This document shows positions 58,819 to 64,000 of a DNA stretch of 64,000 nucleotides, one piece after another (the first letter of the stretch is position 1; each line of letters begins with the position of its first letter). The stretch lies in the NCBI RefSeq assembly GCF_947492645.1, contig NZ_CANLMZ010000016.1, positions 1-64,000 on the forward strand, in the 5' to 3' direction. A program made the translations under genes and the position numbers. The DNA comes from an uncultured Pontibacter sp. (GTDB taxonomy: Bacteria; Bacteroidota; Bacteroidia; Cytophagales; Hymenobacteraceae). The notes below the pieces were generated by a model. That model saw nothing but the letters and a program-made list of their open reading frames with translations, made no database searches and was not told the DNA's origin.

Positions 58819-59889
58819 ATGAATTTGATTGCAGACATAAATATCATCAATAAGAAAGATATCCGTAGGCTAACCCTCGACGATATGAAGGCGTGGCTTG
58901 TGGAGCAGGGCGAAAAACCGTTTCGTGCCAAGCAGGTATACGAGTGGCTCTGGAAGCATTCTGCCCAGTCTTTTTCGGAGATGAACAACGTGAGCCTTGC
59001 CCTGCGCGAAAAGCTGGAGCAGCACTTTGCCATTAATGCGGTAGAGGTTGCTACTGAGCAGGTAAGCAACGATGGTACAATCAAATCTGCTTTCAGGCTG
59101 CACGACAGCAACATTGTAGAAGGTGTGCTGATACCGCATAACGAGCGAAAAACCGCCTGTGTAAGTAGCCAGGTAGGCTGCTCGCTTACCTGCAAGTTCT
59201 GCGCCACCGGCTACATGGACCGCGTGCGCAACCTTGATGCTGCCGAGATTTATGACCAGGTGGTGCGAATAAACGAGCAGAGCATGCGCCAGTACGGCGA
59301 GCCCCTCACTAATATTGTTTACATGGGTATGGGCGAGCCGATGCTTAACTATGCCAACGTGATGAAGAGCATTGAGCGCATTACAGCACACGATGGTTTG
59401 GGTATGGCTGCGCGCCGTATTACAGTAAGTACAGCTGGTATTGCCAAAATGATTAAGAAGATGGCAGACGATGGCGTAAAAGCCAACCTGGCACTTTCTT
59501 TACACGCCGCCAACGATGAGAAGCGCAACCAGATCATGCCTATCAACGAAACTAACTCGCTGGAGGCCTTAACGGATGCACTAAAGCATTACCACCAGGT
59601 TACTGGCCGTAAAGTTACTTACGAGTACATTGTGTTTGATAACTTTAACGATTCGGTGCAGGATGCTGAGGAGCTTCTGCGTTTCTCTAAAATCATACCT
59701 TGCAAGATCAACCTGATAGAGTATAACCCGATAGAGAACGCCGATTTTGTTAACACAGATGATGCGCGTTTGCAGGACTTTATTTACTACCTGGCAGACA
59801 GAGGCCTGCAAGTAAATGTGCGCCGCAGCCGTGGCAAAGATATTGATGCCGCCTGCGGTCAGCTAGCCGTAAAAGAGAAGACAGCTTAA
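58819..59889 (+). CDS. rlmN: Dual-specificity 23S rRNA/tRNA adenosine C2 methyltransferase
   Basis: Radical-SAM enzyme that methylates C2 of A2503 in 23S rRNA and of some tRNAs. The 356-residue protein has the CxxxCxxC cluster at Cys121, Cys125 and Cys128 (CSLTCKFC), the mid SLHAANDEKRNQIMP segment and the catalytic Cys346 near the C-terminus (DAACGQLA). The Cys114 segment KTACVSSQVG precedes the cluster. Full length. Confidence 0.96.
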   Translation: MNLIADINIINKKDIRRLTLDDMKAWLVEQGEKPFRAKQVYEWLWKHSAQSFSEMNNVSLALREKLEQHFAINAVEVATEQVSNDGTIKSAFRLHDSNIVEGVLIPHNERKTACVSSQVGCSLTCKFCATGYMDRVRNLDAAEIYDQVVRINEQSMRQYGEPLTNIVYMGMGEPMLNYANVMKSIERITAHDGLGMAARRITVSTAGIAKMIKKMADDGVKANLALSLHAANDEKRNQIMPINETNSLEALTDALKHYHQVTGRKVTYEYIVFDNFNDSVQDAEELLRFSKIIPCKINLIEYNPIENADFVNTDDARLQDFIYYLADRGLQVNVRRSRGKDIDAACGQLAVKEKTA

Positions 59890-59909
59890 GGATTTTAGAA
59901 AAATAATAG

Positions 59910-59972
59910 AAGGCCATTTGGCAAAAAGACAACAGATCGTTTTCTGAAAGCTTTTTACCAAATGGCCTTTTT
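59910..59972. terminator. Long terminator after rlmN
   Basis: AAGGCCATTTGG and CCAAATGGCCTT form the outer stem around an imperfect inner helix, followed by a T-run. Shared by the convergent BrkB gene. Confidence 0.85.
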
Positions 59973-60008
59973 GTGTGATATTATGCTGCCATAGTATAGA
60001 GCCTAAAG

Positions 60009-60971
60009 CTAATCACCTTTAAACCTTCCCTCTGCCGGAGGTCTTCCGCTTTGCCTGTCATTCTTGTCCTCGGTTATTTCACGTTCCTCCACAAAAACAG
60101 CATGCGCTTTAGGCCTGATGCGCTGGCCGTACTTTTGGGCATATTGCTGCGTAAACTCTGCCCCGAAAAACACGATCATCGAGGAATAGTAGATCCAGAC
60201 AAGTATAAGTATAATAGAGCCTGCCGCGCCGTAAGCCGACCCCGGATCTGAAGTGCCAATGTACCAGCTGATAAGAAACTTACCGATCGTGAAGAGCAAG
60301 GCTGTAATCAAAGCGCCTATCAAGGTGTCTTTCCAGCGGATAATGCCGTCTGGCAAAAACTTAAGGATAAGAGCGAACAACAAGGTTGTAAGGCCAATAG
60401 AGATAATAAAATCCAAGGCTTTGATTAGCCAGACGCCAATACCCGGCAACATATCAGATAAATAGCCACTCAGAATAGACACGGCCGCGCTTATAACAAA
60501 AGAAATCAGCATCAGCAGCGATATACTCAGTATAAGGCCAAACGAGAAAACACGCTCTTTTGCCATGCGCAAGATACCGCTGGTAGGCTTAACCTTTAAA
60601 TTCCAGACGCTGTTAAGCGATTGCTGCAGCGTAACAAAGAAAGTGGTAGAGGCAAAAATAAGCGTGCCGATACCTACCCAAAGTGCCCACCCTGACGATT
60701 CCTGAGTACTGGCATTTTTAACCATTGTCTGTATCTCTGCTGCCGCCTCTGGGCTGATAGCAGTAGAGGCCTGTTCTTCCAGTTGGCCTGATACAGCCTC
60801 TTCGCCAAAGAAAAAGCCAGCCGCTTTTATGATAATAAGCAGCAGCGGAGGTATCGAGAAGATGGCATTAAAAGCGAGTGCCGCCGCAAGCCGAAGCGAG
60901 TTGTTGTCTAAAAATTCGTTTACCGACAACTTAAGCAGTTTAAAAATTTCTTTGAGAGTATATCTAGCCAT
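60009..60971 (-). CDS. YihY/BrkB-family membrane protein
   Basis: A 320-residue inner-membrane protein with about six spans and the family pattern: DNNSLRLAAALAFNAIFSIPPLLLI (near 18-42), then WALWVGIGTLIFASTTFFVTLQQSLNSVWNL, a soluble loop, FGLILSISLLMLISF and IILILVWIYYSSMIVFFGAEFTQQYAQ at the end. YihY/BrkB proteins were once called ribonuclease BN; that assignment was wrong, and the real role is unknown. The C-terminal ~40 residues are polar. Confidence 0.9.
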   Translation of the reverse strand: MARYTLKEIFKLLKLSVNEFLDNNSLRLAAALAFNAIFSIPPLLLIIIKAAGFFFGEEAVSGQLEEQASTAISPEAAAEIQTMVKNASTQESSGWALWVGIGTLIFASTTFFVTLQQSLNSVWNLKVKPTSGILRMAKERVFSFGLILSISLLMLISFVISAAVSILSGYLSDMLPGIGVWLIKALDFIISIGLTTLLFALILKFLPDGIIRWKDTLIGALITALLFTIGKFLISWYIGTSDPGSAYGAAGSIILILVWIYYSSMIVFFGAEFTQQYAQKYGQRIRPKAHAVFVEEREITEDKNDRQSGRPPAEGRFKGD

Positions 60972-61126
60972 GGGCTTCTAAAGTCTTTTCAGGTTATTGA
61001 CTTTGATACGGCACCTTATATATTATGGTTAAAAAGGTAAAATATAGTATCTTGATGGTATAGCTGTAAAGTAGTGGCTAAACGTATTACCAATGTATCC
61101 TAAAAGCAGATAAGCCATAGACGATT

Positions 61127-61870
61127 ATGTTATTTAAAAACCAACTACAAGCCCTGGTGTTGCTTTGCCTGCTGGTGCTGCCAACAGCTGCAGGCCTGGC
61201 GCAAACCTCTGATGCGAAAGCTAAAAGTATAGCCGGAAAAGTAATGCAGCACATGGGCGGCGAGGCTGCCTGGAATAGCACACGCTACCTTGCCTGGACC
61301 TTTAACAACCAATACCAGGTTTGGGATAAGCATGAAAACCGCTTCAGGTGGGAGAAGGACAGCTTGGTTGCTATCATCAACACCCAAACCAAAGATGGCA
61401 AAGTATACGTGGCAGGGCAGGAGTTGCAAAACTCTGAAGAAAAGCAAAAGCTGCTGGAGCGTGCCTACGCCCTCTGGATAAATAACTCTTATTGGTTGGT
61501 GATGCCCTACAAACTGCAGGACCCGGGGGTAACGCTAAAGTATGCAGGAGAGGAAACAACTATGGATGGTGCCAAAGCAGATGTGCTGGAGATGAGCTTT
61601 GATAATGTAGGCTTGACACCGCAGAACAAGTATAAGCTTTGGGTGGATAAGGAAGAAGGCTTGATTAGGCAATGGGCATTTTTCCGGAACTACAATGATG
61701 CCGAACCGGCCTTTACGCGCCAATGGAGCGATTATAAAACCTACGGAAGTATAAAACTGGCCAGCAACCGCAGCAACCCTCAAAGCGACTTTAAATTAAC
61801 CCATATTGCAGCGCCGGCAACTGTGCCAGAGCACGTATTTAATAGCCCCACACCTATCGAAAAGCTTTAG
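61127..61870 (+). CDS. LolA-like/DUF6503-type exported protein
   Basis: A 247-residue exported protein (signal peptide about 1-26, ending LAQ). The mature part follows the LolA/LppX-like beta-sandwich plan seen in DUF6503 proteins: VMQHMGGEAAWNSTRYLAWTFNN, YWLVMPYKLQDPGVTLKYAGEE, DVLEMSFDNVGLTPQNKYKLWVD and a closing strand. Function unknown, probably envelope. Ends in a strong hairpin. Confidence 0.65.
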   Translation: MLFKNQLQALVLLCLLVLPTAAGLAQTSDAKAKSIAGKVMQHMGGEAAWNSTRYLAWTFNNQYQVWDKHENRFRWEKDSLVAIINTQTKDGKVYVAGQELQNSEEKQKLLERAYALWINNSYWLVMPYKLQDPGVTLKYAGEETTMDGAKADVLEMSFDNVGLTPQNKYKLWVDKEEGLIRQWAFFRNYNDAEPAFTRQWSDYKTYGSIKLASNRSNPQSDFKLTHIAAPATVPEHVFNSPTPIEKL

Positions 61871-61897
61871 CTTTTGCTAACATACTGTTTAACAAAC

Positions 61898-61937
61898 GAC
61901 AAAGGACTTCTTTCAAGGTAAAGAGAAGTCCTTTGTC
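61898..61937. terminator. Bidirectional terminator hairpin
   Basis: 14-nt arms GACAAAGGACTTCT and AGAAGTCCTTTGTC around a 12-nt loop between convergent genes. Confidence 0.9.
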
Positions 61938-61954
61938 TGTCTTTAAACTCCGAA

Positions 61955-63439
61955 TTACAGCTTATCTACAGTTGCGGTAAGGGTGCCTTTGGCATTTACA
62001 ACAGCCTTTATGCCATCCTGGGTCAGGTAAATGTTATCTGGGGTAATATGCTTTATACTTCCGCGTATCAGCAGCGACTCGTGCACCCGGCCTTGTTTAT
62101 CCAGCGTGTTTTGCAGCATCTTTTTAGCATCGTCTAGCTGGCTTTGCACCGGTACGTTTACCTGCTCCTGAATAATGTCTTTAAACTTATTTTTGGCAAG
62201 CCAGCTGGCGGTGCTGAGCAGTTTGTCTTTCGTCTCAAGGTCATAATCTACATCGCGTACTTTTATAGACGCCGTTTGCGCATCGTAATAGGGTGTGCCG
62301 CGCAGGTATACTTTACCGACAATCTTTTTAGTAAACATGCCTGCCTTTGTTTTACCGTTCACATCAAGCATAATTACCAGTTGGTTTCCCGCGGGCGTAA
62401 CGGCGGCATCGTTAACGGTTACTTCGCTTTTGCCGCCATCAAATTTATAGGTCTGCTTTGCTACCTGCGCCTGCAGCATTTTGCTTACATGGGCGTAAGG
62501 TATGGTAGTGGTCAGGCCAATCTGTATGTCATCTGCCAGGCGGTTGTCTAAAATTAACTTAGGAAGCGTTTTGTTTATTTGCGTTTGCGGTTTGCCATCG
62601 GTGGTTACCGCTATGTAAGATGTAATGCCCAGGCGTGTGTTCAAGGTGCCATTATGTGCATAAAGTGGGGCCATGCGTACATCTTTGGGTACAACAGTTA
62701 GCCAGGCGTTCATGCCATCGTCCAGTTTAACGGGCTCCTGTAGCAGTTGCCATGCCTGCGCCACATACTTTTTCATGTCCAGGCGGTTCTGTAGTTCTTT
62801 GTCCAGTTGCTTGGTGAGGACAGCCATTTGGTTACGAAGCGCAGGCTCGACAAAACGCGCCAGTCCAATTTTAAGAGGGCCTAGCTCCAGCACCGGCTTT
62901 GTATTGCCCCATTCAAAGTCGCCGCTGGTAATGGTGTTAATCTTGTAATCATCTGTCAGGCCAATTCTGCTTTCTGTTTTGATGACCATGTCAAAGCTGG
63001 TGTCTTCGGTTTTATCAATGGCAGGGCAAAGCTTGCAAGGGTCCCATTTCCAGCGGCCTTTGGCATAGATGCGCAGCGGCACACTAAAATATACTTTGTC
63101 TTTATCAGCCCTGATGTTCATGCGGCCATTCTTAGAAACAGTAACCGCTACGTTATCATCATCCAGGTTGGTGTCTTTGTACAGAATGCCTTTTACCTCG
63201 TCGTTCAGTTTTTCTTCCATCGCTGCAATAGAAATGGAAACAGGGATTGAGATAGACGATAGCTGCGGTTTGTAAACAGGTGCTTCTGTTGCTGTTGCAG
63301 CAGGAGCAGAGGCATTTAGTTTTTCGGTGCTGGAGCACCCTGTCTGGGTCAAGCTTATACTTGCGAACAATAGTATAAAGCCTGTAATTGAGCGGAATGA
63401 TTTCTTCACGGATAATGCCTGGTTTAAAAAGCGGCGCAA
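61955..63439 (-). CDS. DUF4403 lipoprotein
   Basis: A 494-residue lipoprotein (lipobox-like TQTGC, Cys35) with the DUF4403 plan: an acidic/Thr-rich linker, VSISIAAMEEKLNDEVKGILYKD, MNIRADKDKVYFSVPLRIYAKGRWKWDPCKLC, later LNTRLGITSYIAVTTDGKPQ, and GKAVVNAKGTLTATVD-like end. DUF4403 is a Bacteroidota/Proteobacteria envelope family of unknown role, with a fold related to tubular lipid-binding proteins by prediction. Monocistronic. Confidence 0.9.
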   Translation of the reverse strand: MRRFLNQALSVKKSFRSITGFILLFASISLTQTGCSSTEKLNASAPAATATEAPVYKPQLSSISIPVSISIAAMEEKLNDEVKGILYKDTNLDDDNVAVTVSKNGRMNIRADKDKVYFSVPLRIYAKGRWKWDPCKLCPAIDKTEDTSFDMVIKTESRIGLTDDYKINTITSGDFEWGNTKPVLELGPLKIGLARFVEPALRNQMAVLTKQLDKELQNRLDMKKYVAQAWQLLQEPVKLDDGMNAWLTVVPKDVRMAPLYAHNGTLNTRLGITSYIAVTTDGKPQTQINKTLPKLILDNRLADDIQIGLTTTIPYAHVSKMLQAQVAKQTYKFDGGKSEVTVNDAAVTPAGNQLVIMLDVNGKTKAGMFTKKIVGKVYLRGTPYYDAQTASIKVRDVDYDLETKDKLLSTASWLAKNKFKDIIQEQVNVPVQSQLDDAKKMLQNTLDKQGRVHESLLIRGSIKHITPDNIYLTQDGIKAVVNAKGTLTATVDKL

Positions 63440-63504
63440 GTTACTACGCTATTCTCATTAGAGCTATAGTTTGCGCTGCCACCGCTGCAATTTTTGTGGA
63501 GTAG

Positions 63505-63822
63505 CTATTTAAGCTTTTGCAGCATTTGTCTTATCTCCATTTCAGAAGACAACAAGCCGCACTCCTGAAGAGTGCCATTCAAGTATGTGGCAAAGAAGGG
63601 AGTGCCTTTAAGCTTAACTTCCTGGCTCGAAACGGGGTTCTGGTTGGCGTGCATGCGCACAAAGGTTATATCGCTGTAAGTAGTGTCGTTTGCAAGTTTC
63701 TCAAAAGTCGGGGCAAGCTGCTCACATACCGGGCAGGACTCATCTATAAACTTTACGATCACCCTCGGTTTTTCAAAAATTAATTGCCTTAAATGCTTGT
63801 CATCAGACTCCAGAATATCCAT
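63505..63822 (-). CDS. Thioredoxin-family protein
   Basis: A 105-residue thioredoxin-fold protein with a CPVC active site (Cys30, Cys33; FIDESCPVCEQLAPTFEKL) in place of the usual CGPC, the cis-Pro segment GTPFFATY and a closing helix. Soluble, no signal peptide. It is short but complete. Possible disulfide reductase of the cytoplasm; redox partner unknown. Monocistronic. Confidence 0.85.
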   Translation of the reverse strand: MDILESDDKHLRQLIFEKPRVIVKFIDESCPVCEQLAPTFEKLANDTTYSDITFVRMHANQNPVSSQEVKLKGTPFFATYLNGTLQECGLLSSEMEIRQMLQKLK

Positions 63823-63976
63823 AAATTATACTTTACTAATACTTGTTAATAGGTGCAGCTTTAGCATACAACCCAAAATTGTATGCAAAGTTCTTTTACA
63901 TACATTTAACAGTCATACGGCGTGGTAGCGTTTAAGCTTCAGTTTTTGTACACTTTCTGGATGAGTATAAACTAAG

Positions 63977-64000
63977 AAGGCGGTGTTTTTGCACCGCCTT
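63977..64000. terminator. Terminator hairpin at the window edge
   Basis: AAGGCGGTG and CACCGCCTT around a 6-nt loop; the T-run, if any, is cut off by the end of the window. An AGTATAA word precedes it. Confidence 0.75.

Noticed and set aside
60009-60971. Ribonuclease BN annotation
   Set aside because: YihY/BrkB proteins were once given this name in error; the true RNase BN is ElaC-type.
1-64000. tRNA or rRNA genes in spacers
   Set aside because: I looked for T-arm words (GGTTCGA with its pairing) and for rRNA-like stretches; the few GTTCGA hits lie inside protein genes and lack the rest of a tRNA.
1-64000. CRISPR arrays or insertion sequences
   Set aside because: No regularly spaced direct repeats of 20-40 nt and no transposase- or integrase-like protein were seen.

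Overview
The window reads as a chromosomal segment of a Bacteroidota bacterium, most likely of the Cytophagales and close to Pontibacter or Hymenobacter (Hymenobacteraceae); the genus is an inference. The evidence is: type IX secretion (T9SS) sorting tails on two secreted proteins; many copies of the Bacteroidota -7 promoter element TAnnTTTG and few Shine-Dalgarno sequences; families largely confined to the phylum (DUF4295, DUF5916, DUF4403, DUF5522, DUF6503-like); a bacillithiol gene (bshC); and the order rpmB, rpmG, DUF4295, ftsY, rimO. Genes sit on both strands in short operons, often separated by strong hairpins shared by convergent genes. I see no rRNA, tRNA, CRISPR array, insertion sequence, prophage or plasmid gene.

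Layout. 0-9.6 kb: asnS, rpoN, a PAP2-like membrane protein, a T9SS cargo protein, a PaaG-like enoyl-CoA hydratase, a TapB/DUF3108-like secreted protein, an envelope protein and two tandem DUF4142 lipoproteins. 9.6-18.2 kb, all minus strand: uvrA, two tandem DUF202 membrane proteins, a secreted glycan-binding-like protein with an upstream AraC regulator, a LOG-family nucleotide phosphoribohydrolase and a MacB/FtsX-type permease. 18.3-25.6 kb: queA, a Vat-type xenobiotic acetyltransferase, ispD, an orphan ABC ATPase, DUF2795, DUF349 and ettA. 25.6-33.6 kb: an AT-rich stretch ending in a 32-codon membrane microprotein, a serine beta-lactamase-like hydrolase, a FemAB/GNAT-like transferase, a zinc phospholipase C-like protein, a small membrane protein, an rsbQ-like hydrolase paired with a STAS/SEC14-like protein, and ruvX-def. 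33.9-48.3 kb: a carboxy-terminal protease, homogentisate dioxygenase, a lipoprotein coupled to a GroES paralogue, a DUF5916 outer-membrane protein, a 1254-residue subtilase with a T9SS tail, hemB and rocD. 48.3-54 kb: the ribosome and protein-targeting cluster rpmB, aminopeptidase P, rpmG, DUF4295, ftsY, lipoprotein, rimO. 54-64 kb: a PH-domain protein, bshC with 5-formyl-THF cyclo-ligase, mnmD, a hotdog thioesterase with rlmN, a YihY/BrkB protein, LolA-like and DUF4403 envelope proteins and a thioredoxin-like protein.

Most of this is housekeeping: translation (asnS, queA, mnmD, rlmN, rimO, rpmB, rpmG, def, ettA), DNA repair (uvrA, ruvX), cofactors (hemB, ispD, bshC, the folate enzyme) and envelope functions. 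The strongest unexplained signal is not a gene. The short word AAGTATA/TATACTT, core AGTATA, is dispersed on both strands and in several reading frames, inside genes and between them, at densities that reach roughly 20 times expectation in places. It also sits in or beside several terminator hairpins. Other items for a second look are the 32-codon microprotein, the rsbQ/STAS pair, aminopeptidase P between rpmB and rpmG, near-leaderless promoters at ispD and rlmN, and a 61-nt near-perfect palindrome after def.
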